From: Shewanella metallivivens
Lineage (GTDB): Bacteria > Pseudomonadota > Gammaproteobacteria > Enterobacterales > Shewanellaceae
Direction: 5' to 3'
NCBI RefSeq assembly: GCF_028750675.1
Contig: NZ_JAQQPZ010000003.1
Span: 1 to 64,000, forward strand
Length of the DNA: 64,000 nt
The notes under the pieces were generated by a model that saw only the letters and a program-made list of their open reading frames with translations, was not told the DNA's origin and did not search any database. The first letter of the stretch is position 1, and every line of letters begins with the position of its first letter. The translations under genes and the position numbers were made by a program. Below are positions 36,039-46,016 of the stretch, one piece after another.

Positions 36039-39000
36039 GTTCTCAAGCTACTCCCAAAATAGCCATTGTAGGCTTAGCCAATCAATACCCTGATGCCGAT
36101 ACTCCAGCAAGGTTTTGGCAAAATTTAATTGATAAAAAAGACTCTCGTAGCCAAATTAGTGCGCACAAACTCAATGCATCCCCAAGCGACTATATTGGTG
36201 TTCAAGGGCAGTCTGACCGTTTTTATTGTGATAAAGGCGGCTATATTCAAAATTTTAGCTTTAATCCCAATGGTTACCGTATCAACAGCAGTGCCTTTGA
36301 AGGCCTAGACGACAGCTTTTTATGGGCTACCGATACCGCACGTAATGCCTTAGCCGATGCCGGGATTAACGACCTTAACCACCCCTGTTTGCAGCGCACC
36401 GGCATTGTCATGGGCACCTTGTCGTTCCCAACGGCAAAGTCAAACCAATTGTTTGTGCCGCTGTACCACAGCGTGGTCGAAAAAGCCTTACAAACCAAAT
36501 TACAGCAACCTCATTTTGTGCTGCAAGATTTTGGCTTGTCGCCCCAAACAGAGCAATACAATTGGCGCAATGGCGCAGTGGCTCACAATGCCTCTAAGCT
36601 AGTGGCTGATGCCCTAGGGCTTGGCGGCGCGCAATTAAGCCTAGACGCAGCTTGCGCAAGTTCAGTTTACGCATTAAAACTCGCCTGTGATTATTTGCAC
36701 ACGGGCAAAGCCGACATCATGCTGGCTGGCGCAGTTTCGGGCGCAGATCCCTTTTTTATCAATATGGGATTTTCAATTTTTCATGCCTATCCAGACCATG
36801 GCATTTCTGCACCGTTTGACAGCAACAGTAAAGGCTTGTTTGCCGGTGAAGGCGCTGGTGTATTAGTGCTTAAGCGCCTTGAAGATGCCCAGCGCGATGG
36901 CGACCATATCTATGCCCTCGTAAGCGGCATTGGTTTATCAAACGACGGTAAGGGCCAGTTTGTGCTCAGCCCCAACAGCAAAGGCCAAGTACAAGCCTTT
37001 GAGCGAGCCTACCGCGAAGCTGCGGCATTTGACTCAAGCATTACCCCTGCCAGCATTGAAGTGATTGAATGCCATGCCACAGGAACACCATTAGGCGACA
37101 AAGTTGAATTAACCTCAATGGAGCGTTTTTTTGAAGGCAAACTCAATGGCAGTGCCACACCGTTAATTGGCTCGGCTAAATCAAACCTCGGGCATTTGCT
37201 TACTGCTGCGGGCATGCCTGGTATCATGAAAATGATTTTTGCCATGCGCGAAGGTGTACTACCACCGAGTATTAATATCAGCGCACCTATCACCTCACCT
37301 AATGGTTTATTTGGTCAGGCAACCTTGCCAAGCGAGGTGCAACCTTGGCCAGATAAAGCAGGTAACAATTCACGCCATGCGGGTGTATCAGTATTTGGCT
37401 TTGGTGGCTGTAACGCGCATTTGCTATTAGAGTCCTACTCTGACACAGCGGTAACATCGTCAACGCCAACGCAATTAGTTAACGCCAGTGAGCAACCCAT
37501 GCACATTACCGGCATGGCAGCTCATTTTGGCCAATGCAGTAGCATTAATCAGCTGGCTGAGCGTATTCGCGCCAAGCAACACTTGTTTACACCATTGCCC
37601 ACTCAACGCTGGAAAGGCATTAACAAGCATCCAGAGTTGTTGGCCAAATACGGTTTAGAGCAAGTGCCACAAGGGGCTTACATTGATCAATTCGATTTTG
37701 ACTTTTTACGCTTTAAAGTGCCGCCTAATGAAGACGATCGATTAATTTCGCAGCAGCTGTTATTAATAAAAGTCGCCGACGAAGCCATTGTAAACGCCAA
37801 ACTTAATCCAGGCAGTAAAGTGGCCGTGTTAGTGGCCATGGAAACCGAACTTGAGCTACATCAATTTCGTGGCCGCGTGAACTTACACAGCCAGCTTGCG
37901 CAAAGCCTAGCCGCCCAGGGTATTGAGCTCAGTGACGATGAATACCAAGCCCTAGAAGCCATCGCCATGGACAGCGTGCTCGATGCGGCCAAACTAAACC
38001 AATACACCAGCTTTATTGGTAATATTATGGCGTCGCGGATTTCGTCATTGTGGGACTTTAACGGCCCCGCCTTTACGATTTCGGCCGCTGAACAATCGGT
38101 TAATCGCTGTATTGATGTGGCGCAAAACTTATTTGCCATGGGCTCACTGCAAGAGCCTCTCGATGCAGTCATTATTGCTGCGGTTGATTTGTCTGGCAGT
38201 ATTGAAAACGGTTTGCTTAACAGTGCTAATCTTAAATTAGCAGGCTTACAAACCAATAACGTTCAAATTGGTGAAGGTGCTGGCGCCATTGTATTACAGC
38301 AAACGCACCTCAACGACAGCTACGCCAGTATTAATAGCGTGCAGTTTGCTAAGCAAGAACAGGTCACACTAAAGCAAGCCTGCGATATCAATGAACTCAA
38401 TATTGCTCCGCTTTGCCAACAGTCAGATTTGGGGCAGCAGTTAACTCGCCAATTGGCTCAACTTGCTGACGCCAGCAGCATATCAAGCGTACAACCTTTG
38501 CTTGGGCACACGTTTGCCGCCTCTGGCATGGCAAGTTTGCTCAATGCACTTATCCAAAGCCAGCAACTACAACAAGCTGACATCAGTGCGCAGGTGATCA
38601 GCGCCAGTGAAAACCAATACTCTCGCATTGGTTTATCGCTTAATACCTTACAGCAACAGGCCCTTGCTAACCGCTTAACCCAGCCGCTTACAGAGCAACT
38701 GACAAAAAGCGCCAAGCTGAGTTTAATTAAACAAGTGAGTTTAGGTGGCCGCGATATCTATCAACATATTGTCGACACGCCAGTTGCCGCCATCGACAAA
38801 ATGATTAACCAATGCGCGTCGATTAAGCGCGAAACCGTGCAACAAGCCCCAACAAACATGAATATAAACGAGCCGACTATGCCCGCAAGCCATTTTGCAC
38901 CAATCCCTGGCACGCCGGGGCAAACACCAAACAACACTCATTCGACTCAAGCAATTAGCCAGGCAATTCCACCTGCACACTTAACGGCTTTTGAGCAAAA

Positions 39001-41824
39001 CCAATGGCTGGCACAACAAGCCCACCTCGCGTTTTTAGCCAGCCGTGAGGCAGGCTTAAAAGTCGCCGATAACTTGTTAAAATCACAACTTGCCTCAATA
39101 ACGTCAGTTGCAACAGCGCAAAAAATAGCACCCGCGTTAACTGCCAAAGTGCCCGCTGAGCATTACGTTAAACCACAATCGGTACTGGCAGAACGTAAAC
39201 CTAACTATGCGCAAGTTCCGACTTATATAGCCCCCACTCCGGCAGATAAACCCTGTATTTGGAACTATGCCGATTTAGTGGAATATGCCGAAGGCGATAT
39301 CGCCAAGGTGTTTGGCCCAGACTACGCCATTATCGACAGCTACTCGCGGCGCGTGCGCTTACCCACCACCGACTATTTACTGGTGTCGCGAGTCACCAAA
39401 CTTGATGCAACCATAAATCAATACAAACCTTGCTCAATGACCACAGAGTACGACATCCCGGTTGATGCACCGTATCTGGTTGATGGTCAAATCCCTTGGG
39501 CAGTTGCAGTTGAGTCGGGCCAGTGCGATTTAATGTTAATTAGCTATTTAGGCATCGATTTTGAAAACAAAGGCCAGCGGGTGTATCGTTTGCTTGATTG
39601 CACGCTTACCTTCTTAGGCGATTTACCACGCGGCGGCGATACCTTGCGCTATGACATTAAAATCAACAACTTTGCCCGCAATGGCGACACCTTATTGTTT
39701 TTCTTCTCGTACGAATGCTTTGTCGGCGACAAGATGATTTTAAAAATGGATGGCGGTTGTGCGGGCTTCTTTACCGACAAAGAATTAGCCGATGGTAAAG
39801 GGGTTATCCAAACAGAAGATGAAATTAAGCTGCGTCAGCAAGTGCTTAACAACCCAAATAAACCGACGTTTACTCCTTTGCTACACTGTCAGCAAACAGC
39901 GTTTGATTATGGCCAAATTCATCATTTATTAACCGGCGATATTGGCAGCTGCTTTGGCGGCGCACACGTGAGCCACCAGCTGCAAACGGGCATGCAAAAG
40001 TCGCTGTGTTTTGCCTCAGAAAAGTTCTTAATGATCGAGCGCGTAAGCAACTTACAAACCCATGGCGGCACCTGGGGCCTAGGATTAGTTGAAGGCCACA
40101 AACAATTAGCGCCAGACCATTGGTACTTCCCGTGTCATTTTAAAGACGATCAGGTGATGGCTGGCTCATTAATGGCTGAAGGCTGTGGCCAATTATTGCA
40201 GTTCTTTATGTTGCACATTGGTATGCATACCTTAGTTGAAAACGGCCGTTTCCAGCCGCTCGAAAATGCCTCACAAAAAGTACGTTGCCGTGGCCAGGTA
40301 TTACCACAACACGGTGAATTAACTTACCGGATGGAAGTCACCGAAATCGGTACTTCGCCGCGGCCATACGCCAAAGCCAATATTGATATTTTGCTCAATG
40401 GCAAAGTGGTGGTCGACTTCCAAAACCTTGGGGTGATGATAAAAGAAGAAGCCCAATGCACTCGCTATTTAAGTCATTCGAGCACGAATGCCAACACAGG
40501 CTCGAGTATCAAGCCAACTAAAGTGTCTGGCACCGACGTCAATAACGCTGTCAGCCAGCAAGATGCCGCCCCGTTAATGGCGAAAATTGCCGACACCAGC
40601 GCGCCAACCAACAAAGGGGTTATTCCGCTTAAACACGTTGAAGCGCCGCAAGTCAGTGCTGATTCTAAATACGCAAACCGCGTGCCTGATACCCTGCCAT
40701 TTACGCCGTATCACATGTTTGAGTTTGCCACTGGCGATATCGAAAAGTGCTTTGGGCCAGACTTTAGCATCTATAAAGGCTTAATCCCACCGCGCACCCC
40801 ATGCGGTGATTTACAGCTGACCACTCGGGTAATCAACATTAACGGTAAACGCGGCGAGCTGAAAAAACCGTCATCCTGTGTGGCTGAATACGAAGTGCCC
40901 GCAAATGCATGGTATTTTGCTAAAAACAGCCACCCAGCGGTGATGCCTTATTCGGTGTTAATGGAAATATCATTGCAACCTAATGGTTTTATTTCAGGCT
41001 ATATGGGCACTACACTAGGCTTCCCTGGGCAGGAGTTGTTTTTCCGTAACCTAGATGGTCACGGCACCTTGTTACGCCATGTGGATTTACGCGGCAAAAC
41101 CATTGTTAATGACTCACGCTTATTATCTACCGTGATTGCAGGCAGCAATATTATTCAAAACTTTACCTTTGATTTAAGTGTCGATGGCGAGCCGTTTTAC
41201 ACTGGCGGCGCTGTATTTGGCTACTTTAAAGCTGACGCGCTTAAAAACCAGCTTGGCATTGATAACGGTAAAATCACTCAGCCCTGGCATGTCGACAACA
41301 ATGTTGCCGCCGACACCATTGTCAATTTACTCGATAAGCAATCGCGGCTGTTTAATGCGCCAGTGCACCAACCACATTACCGCTTAGCCGGTGGCCAACT
41401 TAACTTTATCGACACCGCTGAAATCGTTAACAATGGCGGTAAATACCAACAAGGCTATTTGGCGGCCTCGCGCACCATTGACCCAAGTGATTGGTTTTTC
41501 CAATTCCATTTCCATCAAGATCCGGTAATGCCGGGTTCATTAGGCGTTGAAGCTATCATCGAGTTAATGCAAACTTACGCGATTACTAACGACTTGGGAG
41601 CGGGTTTTGCCAATCCTAAATTCGGCCAACTATTGTCTGACATAAAATGGAAATACCGTGGCCAAATTAACCCACTGAACAAACAAATGTCGTTAGATGT
41701 GCACATCAGTGCCGTCAAAGACGAAAACGGCAAACGCATCATTGTTGGTGACGCCAATTTAAGTAAAGATGGTTTACGCATTTACGAAGTAAAAGACATC
41801 GCTATTTGTATTGAAGAAGCCTAG
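36035..41824 (+). CDS. pfaC: PfaC, KS-CLF-DH-DH subunit of EPA synthase
   Basis: A 1929-aa subunit. First a ketosynthase (Cys207 in LDAACASS) to about 470; then a KS-like chain-length factor whose place of the active Cys reads SAAEQSVN, at about 490-930; a spacer; and two FabA-like dehydratase/isomerase domains (HFKDDQVMAGSLMAEG and HFHQDPVMPGSLGVEA) that put in the cis double bonds. It starts at TTG 36035, inside the pfaB stop (TTGA), with AAGGAGAA upstream; no ATG suits. Operon with pfaB and pfaD. Confidence 0.95.
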   Translation: MSSQATPKIAIVGLANQYPDADTPARFWQNLIDKKDSRSQISAHKLNASPSDYIGVQGQSDRFYCDKGGYIQNFSFNPNGYRINSSAFEGLDDSFLWATDTARNALADAGINDLNHPCLQRTGIVMGTLSFPTAKSNQLFVPLYHSVVEKALQTKLQQPHFVLQDFGLSPQTEQYNWRNGAVAHNASKLVADALGLGGAQLSLDAACASSVYALKLACDYLHTGKADIMLAGAVSGADPFFINMGFSIFHAYPDHGISAPFDSNSKGLFAGEGAGVLVLKRLEDAQRDGDHIYALVSGIGLSNDGKGQFVLSPNSKGQVQAFERAYREAAAFDSSITPASIEVIECHATGTPLGDKVELTSMERFFEGKLNGSATPLIGSAKSNLGHLLTAAGMPGIMKMIFAMREGVLPPSINISAPITSPNGLFGQATLPSEVQPWPDKAGNNSRHAGVSVFGFGGCNAHLLLESYSDTAVTSSTPTQLVNASEQPMHITGMAAHFGQCSSINQLAERIRAKQHLFTPLPTQRWKGINKHPELLAKYGLEQVPQGAYIDQFDFDFLRFKVPPNEDDRLISQQLLLIKVADEAIVNAKLNPGSKVAVLVAMETELELHQFRGRVNLHSQLAQSLAAQGIELSDDEYQALEAIAMDSVLDAAKLNQYTSFIGNIMASRISSLWDFNGPAFTISAAEQSVNRCIDVAQNLFAMGSLQEPLDAVIIAAVDLSGSIENGLLNSANLKLAGLQTNNVQIGEGAGAIVLQQTHLNDSYASINSVQFAKQEQVTLKQACDINELNIAPLCQQSDLGQQLTRQLAQLADASSISSVQPLLGHTFAASGMASLLNALIQSQQLQQADISAQVISASENQYSRIGLSLNTLQQQALANRLTQPLTEQLTKSAKLSLIKQVSLGGRDIYQHIVDTPVAAIDKMINQCASIKRETVQQAPTNMNINEPTMPASHFAPIPGTPGQTPNNTHSTQAISQAIPPAHLTAFEQNQWLAQQAHLAFLASREAGLKVADNLLKSQLASITSVATAQKIAPALTAKVPAEHYVKPQSVLAERKPNYAQVPTYIAPTPADKPCIWNYADLVEYAEGDIAKVFGPDYAIIDSYSRRVRLPTTDYLLVSRVTKLDATINQYKPCSMTTEYDIPVDAPYLVDGQIPWAVAVESGQCDLMLISYLGIDFENKGQRVYRLLDCTLTFLGDLPRGGDTLRYDIKINNFARNGDTLLFFFSYECFVGDKMILKMDGGCAGFFTDKELADGKGVIQTEDEIKLRQQVLNNPNKPTFTPLLHCQQTAFDYGQIHHLLTGDIGSCFGGAHVSHQLQTGMQKSLCFASEKFLMIERVSNLQTHGGTWGLGLVEGHKQLAPDHWYFPCHFKDDQVMAGSLMAEGCGQLLQFFMLHIGMHTLVENGRFQPLENASQKVRCRGQVLPQHGELTYRMEVTEIGTSPRPYAKANIDILLNGKVVVDFQNLGVMIKEEAQCTRYLSHSSTNANTGSSIKPTKVSGTDVNNAVSQQDAAPLMAKIADTSAPTNKGVIPLKHVEAPQVSADSKYANRVPDTLPFTPYHMFEFATGDIEKCFGPDFSIYKGLIPPRTPCGDLQLTTRVININGKRGELKKPSSCVAEYEVPANAWYFAKNSHPAVMPYSVLMEISLQPNGFISGYMGTTLGFPGQELFFRNLDGHGTLLRHVDLRGKTIVNDSRLLSTVIAGSNIIQNFTFDLSVDGEPFYTGGAVFGYFKADALKNQLGIDNGKITQPWHVDNNVAADTIVNLLDKQSRLFNAPVHQPHYRLAGGQLNFIDTAEIVNNGGKYQQGYLAASRTIDPSDWFFQFHFHQDPVMPGSLGVEAIIELMQTYAITNDLGAGFANPKFGQLLSDIKWKYRGQINPLNKQMSLDVHISAVKDENGKRIIVGDANLSKDGLRIYEVKDIAICIEEA

Positions 41825-41842
41825 CTTTTCAAGGAAAACATA

Positions 41843-43471
41843 ATGACAACCCAATTAAAAAACGAAAAGCTTTCTCCATGGCCTTGGCAAGTGAGCCAGC
41901 AGCACGTTAGTTTTGACCCAACTGGGATCAACAAAAAGCTTAAAGACTTGTCGCAAGCCTGTTATGTGGTCAATGATGCTCAGCAAGGTTTAGGCGTTGC
42001 ACAGCAAGCACAAGTGATGACAGATACCATCACCAATGCTCACGCCCTGCCCGTTAGCGCCTTTGCCCCAGCCCTTGGCACCCAAAGTTTAGGTGACAGT
42101 AATTTTCGCCGTGTGCATGGGGTTAAATACGCCTATTATGCTGGAGCCATGGCCAATGGTATTGCCTCTGAAGAGCTGGTTATCGCATTAGGTCAGGCGG
42201 GTATTTTATGCTCCTTTGGCGCCGCGGGACTCATTCCCTCGCGCGTTGAGCAAGCCATTAAGCGCATTCAAGCTGCCCTGCCAAATGGGCCCTATGCGTT
42301 TAACTTAATCCATAGCCCAAGTGAACCCGCGCTTGAGCGCGGTAGCGTTGAGCTATTTTTAAAACACAAAGTACGCACCGTTGAAGCCTCAGCCTTTTTG
42401 GGCTTAACACCGCAAATTGTCTATTACCGCGCAGCAGGGTTAAGCCGTGATGTTCAAGGTGATATTCAAATAGACAACAAAGTTATCGCTAAAATTAGCC
42501 GTACCGAAGTGGCAATTAAGTTTATGCAGCCAGCCCCGGTAAAAATACTGCAACAACTGGTGGATGAAGGTCTTATTACGCCAGAGCAAATGGCGTTAGC
42601 ACAATTAGTGCCGATGGCGGATGACATTACCGCTGAAGCCGATTCTGGTGGTCATACCGATAACCGTCCATTAGTGACCTTATTACCCACTATTTTGGCG
42701 CTTAAAGATGAAGTACAAGCCAAGTACAATTACAAAACACCTATCCGCGTAGGCGCCGGTGGTGGTGTCGGTACGCCCGATGCTGCACTAGCAACCTTTA
42801 ACATGGGCGCAGCATTTATTGTCACAGGTTCAATTAACCAGGCTTGTGTAGAAGCCGGGGCCAGTGAGCATACGCGTAAATTATTGGCCACCACAGAAAT
42901 GGCCGATGTCACCATGGCGCCAGCAGCCGATATGTTCGAAATGGGTGTTAAACTGCAAGTGGTCAAACGCGGCACCTTGTTCCCGATGCGCGCTAACAAG
43001 TTGTACGAAATTTATACTCGTTATGAGTCAATAGAAGCCATCCCGAGCGATGAGCGTGAAAAACTTGAAAAACAAGTGTTTCGCTCAAGCTTAGATGATA
43101 TTTGGGCCGGTACAGTGGCACATTTTAATGAGCGAGACCCTAAGCAAATCGAGCGCGCTAAAGATAACCCTAAGCGCAAAATGGCATTAATTTTCCGCTG
43201 GTACCTTGGGCTATCAAGCCGTTGGTCAAACACTGGGGAAACAGGCCGTGAAATGGATTATCAAATCTGGGCCGGACCTGCACTTGGTGCATTTAACGCC
43301 TGGGCAAAAGGCAGTTACTTAGACGATTATACTCAACGACATGCTGTCGATTTAGCAAAACACTTAATGCATGGCGCAGCTTACTTAGCACGAGTCAATC
43401 TACTTGCCGCACAAGGTGTGAGCCTGCCCGTTGCATTACAACGTTGGCGCCCAGCGGATCAGGTGAAATAG
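41843..43471 (+). CDS. pfaD: PfaD, enoyl reductase of EPA synthase
   Basis: A 542-aa FMN-dependent enoyl reductase of the 2-nitropropane dioxygenase-like TIM-barrel family. The GGGVGTPDAALATFNMGAAFIVTGS region (read from 302 on) fits the flavin phosphate-binding site. It reduces the trans double bonds that are not kept in EPA. AAGGAAAA lies just before the ATG, 18 nt after pfaC. Last synthase gene of the cluster. Confidence 0.95.
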   Translation: MTTQLKNEKLSPWPWQVSQQHVSFDPTGINKKLKDLSQACYVVNDAQQGLGVAQQAQVMTDTITNAHALPVSAFAPALGTQSLGDSNFRRVHGVKYAYYAGAMANGIASEELVIALGQAGILCSFGAAGLIPSRVEQAIKRIQAALPNGPYAFNLIHSPSEPALERGSVELFLKHKVRTVEASAFLGLTPQIVYYRAAGLSRDVQGDIQIDNKVIAKISRTEVAIKFMQPAPVKILQQLVDEGLITPEQMALAQLVPMADDITAEADSGGHTDNRPLVTLLPTILALKDEVQAKYNYKTPIRVGAGGGVGTPDAALATFNMGAAFIVTGSINQACVEAGASEHTRKLLATTEMADVTMAPAADMFEMGVKLQVVKRGTLFPMRANKLYEIYTRYESIEAIPSDEREKLEKQVFRSSLDDIWAGTVAHFNERDPKQIERAKDNPKRKMALIFRWYLGLSSRWSNTGETGREMDYQIWAGPALGAFNAWAKGSYLDDYTQRHAVDLAKHLMHGAAYLARVNLLAAQGVSLPVALQRWRPADQVK

Positions 43472-43489
43472 CCATAAATAGGAAGCATA

Positions 43490-43747
43490 ATGAGCGACAC
43501 ACAAAAACTCGATTTTTCAGCGGTAAATGACACCACATTAGCGTCATTCAACCAGCAAAAAAACCTGATAAAACGCATGCTAAAAGGCAACAGCGCCACG
43601 TGTGCCGACTGCAATAAGCCACTCACATTGCAATTGCCACCCAACAGTAAAAATGCCAAGCCAAGCGCAAAAGCGCCTGGCATTTATTGCGCGAAAGGCT
43701 GCACTGATATCGAGCTTGATATGGAAGCCGTTGCATTACTGAAATAA
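43490..43747 (+). CDS. Small cysteine-motif protein behind pfaD
   Basis: An 85-aa soluble protein with CADC at about 38-41 and CAKGC at about 67-71, which could hold one zinc. AGGAAG precedes the ATG, 18 nt after the pfaD stop, and a strong terminator follows it, so it is in the pfa transcript. The family is not known to me. It may be a small accessory protein or just carried along. Confidence 0.75.
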   Translation: MSDTQKLDFSAVNDTTLASFNQQKNLIKRMLKGNSATCADCNKPLTLQLPPNSKNAKPSAKAPGIYCAKGCTDIELDMEAVALLK

Positions 43748-43770
43748 TGCCAAACTGTACGATGAATGAA

Positions 43771-43800
43771 AAAAGACCCTCTTTGCTAAGAGGGTCTTTT
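43771..43800 (+). terminator. Rho-independent terminator of the pfa operon
   Basis: AAAAGACCCTCTT, a TGCT loop, then AAGAGGGTCTTTT: a 13-bp perfect stem ending in a T run. It lies 24 bp after the small cysteine-motif gene. Confidence 0.95.
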
Positions 43801-43811
43801 TGAAAGCATTA

Positions 43812-44063
43812 ATACCATTGCGCGTGAGTAAGTGATCTCTCAACGAGAATTTAAAAGGGCTTAAACAAGGCGAATGACTGAATCTTTCGACGTCATGCAA
43901 CGCAGTATAAGTCCTTTTAAAACTCGCCTAAAAGGAATGCCCCAGCCGCTTTTGCTTTACGTTCTCGCTATTTGAAAGGGAACAACCATGACTGCATAGC
44001 GACGCCTTAATCAAACACCGCTGGACGCATTCTGAGTAGTCACTTATTAATGCGCAATGGTAT
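43812..44063. mobile_element. MITE-like element, about 252 bp
   Basis: ATACCATTGCGC at the left end is matched by GCGCAATGGTAT at the right; past the perfect 12 bp the ends stay similar for about 30 bp (both have TAAGTGA). The inside has no coding frame of note. It lies between the pfa terminator and the stop of the FAH gene, 6 nt from the latter. No transposase. A target duplication of TA is possible but not provable here. Confidence 0.65.
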
Positions 44064-44068
44064 AAAGA

Positions 44069-44758
44069 TTAAACGGCTTGCCACTGCTTAACTAACATGG
44101 CTTGACCACACAGTTCTACCATCGATTTATCACCAGACAGCGCTGTTTCAAATACCTCAAACGGCACATTTGGCCACAGACTAATTTCAAACGATGTATT
44201 GGCCAAAACAACACCAACGCCTTTTGGGGTACCGGTCATCACAATATCGCCGTCGTTCAAGCTCATAAACTCATTGATGGCAGTAAACATGGCTTGGGGC
44301 TGGTAAGTCATTAACTGCTGATGCCCAAGTTGAGTCACTACGTTATCAATGGTTAATTGAAAACACCAATCTTGCTGCGCTGGTGTGATGGGCATAAATT
44401 CGCTAAACAATGCAGAACCGTCAAACGCTTTACTGCGCTCCCACGGTAAGCCCTGCTTTTTAAGTTTGCCCTGTAATTCACGCTTGGTCATATCCAGTCC
44501 AACACCAACGGCGCTAAATTGACCATCCTTTACCATAAAACACAGCTCGGCTTCATAATGCAGGGGTTCACCCAACTCACTGTTTAAGGTGTCTGTGATG
44601 GCCGAATTAGGTTTTAAAAACACCACCATGTCATCGGGAATGTCATTACCCAACTCATGAATATGGTCAACGTAATTACGCCCAATGCAAACAATTTTGG
44701 ATGGCGTGACGGCTAAAGCCTGGTTAGCTTGTTTTAAGACTACATTGGGTAAATTCAC
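44069..44758 (-). CDS. Fumarylacetoacetate hydrolase-family protein
   Basis: A 229-aa FAH-superfamily protein (FAHD1/YcgM type): an IGRNYVDH start, a KPNSAI loop, HYEAEL metal-binding acids, and a TPKGVGVV end. These enzymes act as acylpyruvases, oxaloacetate decarboxylases/tautomerases, or hydratases. The substrate here is not known. A 28-bp perfect palindrome stands 27 bp upstream, a candidate operator. The gene is alone. Confidence 0.88.
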   Translation of the reverse strand: MNLPNVVLKQANQALAVTPSKIVCIGRNYVDHIHELGNDIPDDMVVFLKPNSAITDTLNSELGEPLHYEAELCFMVKDGQFSAVGVGLDMTKRELQGKLKKQGLPWERSKAFDGSALFSEFMPITPAQQDWCFQLTIDNVVTQLGHQQLMTYQPQAMFTAINEFMSLNDGDIVMTGTPKGVGVVLANTSFEISLWPNVPFEVFETALSGDKSMVELCGQAMLVKQWQAV

Positions 44759-44784
44759 ATTAACCTCATCGAAAATGAAACACT

Positions 44785-44812
44785 TAAATTAACCTGAGCT
44801 CAGGTTAATTTA
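44785..44812. promoter_or_regulatory. 28-bp perfect palindrome upstream of the FAH gene
   Basis: The sequence is perfectly self-complementary with no loop, centred on GAGCTC between TTAACCT and AGGTTAA, 27 bp before the FAH start on the minus strand. A dimeric repressor operator is the simplest reading. No T-run gives it a clear terminator look. Confidence 0.55.
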
Positions 44813-44888
44813 GAATAAGGGTTACACAAGGCATTGAGCAATTAAAATTTTTAGTTCTCAAGAAAATATGAGATGAGGGGGTGGGAAT

Positions 44889-44969
44889 CTATAAAGCAGA
44901 TAAAATCCAATAGCAGAAACCAAAATAGATTAAAAACATGCCAATGATAGCGATAAAGATGAATAACAT
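44889..44969 (-). CDS. Candidate 26-aa membrane peptide
   Basis: The minus strand has ATG at 44969, then 26 codons that are almost all hydrophobic (MLFIFIAIIGMFLIYFGFC), then a stop. This fits one membrane segment. Upstream in-frame codons run to the stop of the preceding gene with KRW before the segment, so an earlier non-ATG start (GTG at 44975 or ATT at 45002) is possible. There is no good ribosome site. Could be chance. Confidence 0.3.
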   Translation of the reverse strand: MLFIFIAIIGMFLIYFGFCYWILSAL

Positions 44970-45005
44970 GAGCACACATGTTATCCATCTTTTTACACTA
45001 ATGCG

Positions 45006-46016
45006 TTAAGCGTATTCCTGCATAAAATCATCGAGGTTATCGTTGATGATTTCAATTTCGTCACCGGTAAATTGAGCGATATGAAATAACGCTTCACCTT
45101 CATTGGTCACCGGAATGTTACTGTTACCAATAATAATGCCATCTGACGGCGCTAAAAGCGGGCATGGCTCTCCGCCTAAAGGGTTAACAATATTGGCTAA
45201 CACTTGCCCTTTCGACACCCGCTCACCTAATTTGAGCTTAATATTAACCAACCCGTCAGCTTCACTGCGAACCCAATAGCTGCGGCTTGCATTGACACTG
45301 GTCGTCGCCTTAACTTTACCTTTTAGCATGCCAATACAACGCATCACATTAATGACGCCATTGAGGCCTGACTTAATCGACATATCACTAAAACGTAATG
45401 CTTCACCCGCTTCGTATAAAATACACGGAATATCAAGGCTGTTAGCGAAACCACGCATCGAGCCTTCGCGCGCTTTTGATGACATCACCACAGGCGCACC
45501 AAACGCATTAGCCATAGCCAACATGGTTTCATTATCGGTATCACAACGAATTTGCGGTAAATTTTCGCGGTGAATCGCCCCTGTATGTAAATCAACAATG
45601 TGAGTTGCACGTTTAACTAACGTGCTACTAAACAAATGCGCTAAACGACTGGCCAGAGCACCTTTAGCCGACCCAGGAAAGCAGCGGTTTAAGTCACGGC
45701 GATCAGGCAGATAACGTGATTGTTGAATAAAGCCAAACACATTGACAATCGGCACCACTAATAAGGTTCCAGTTAAGGTTTTAGCATTCACACGACCGAG
45801 CAAGCGTCGACATATCTCAATGCCATTTAACTCATCACCATGAATAGCTGCGCAGACTAATAATGTCGGCCCAGGCTTAGTGCCGTGGAAAACTTCCACA
45901 TGCAAATCCATTGGCGTATCGTTATACAGTTTTGCAGCGGGCAATTTTACACTCAATTGAGTGCCTGCCTTTACGCTTACATCACCAATAACAAACGGTT
46001 CGTGCTTTTTTACCAT
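45006..46016 (-). CDS. Succinylglutamate desuccinylase/aspartoacylase-family protein
   Basis: A 336-aa zinc carboxypeptidase-like protein: HGDELNGIE (His and Glu zinc ligands) near 80, VDLHTG near 140, and a C-terminal biotinyl/lipoyl-like barrel (GERVSKGQVLANIVNP). AstE/ACY family. It overlaps the rimK stop (TAATG), and rimB-rimK-this gene form one operon, so its substrate may be linked to glutamate tails or another ATP-grasp product. Assignment to the family is firm; role inferred. Confidence 0.88.
   Translation of the reverse strand: MVKKHEPFVIGDVSVKAGTQLSVKLPAAKLYNDTPMDLHVEVFHGTKPGPTLLVCAAIHGDELNGIEICRRLLGRVNAKTLTGTLLVVPIVNVFGFIQQSRYLPDRRDLNRCFPGSAKGALASRLAHLFSSTLVKRATHIVDLHTGAIHRENLPQIRCDTDNETMLAMANAFGAPVVMSSKAREGSMRGFANSLDIPCILYEAGEALRFSDMSIKSGLNGVINVMRCIGMLKGKVKATTSVNASRSYWVRSEADGLVNIKLKLGERVSKGQVLANIVNPLGGEPCPLLAPSDGIIIGNSNIPVTNEGEALFHIAQFTGDEIEIINDNLDDFMQEYA

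Noticed and set aside
43490..43747. The small gene after pfaD as pfaE (phosphopantetheinyl transferase)
   Set aside because: At 85 aa it is far too short and lacks the PPTase motifs; pfaE must lie elsewhere.
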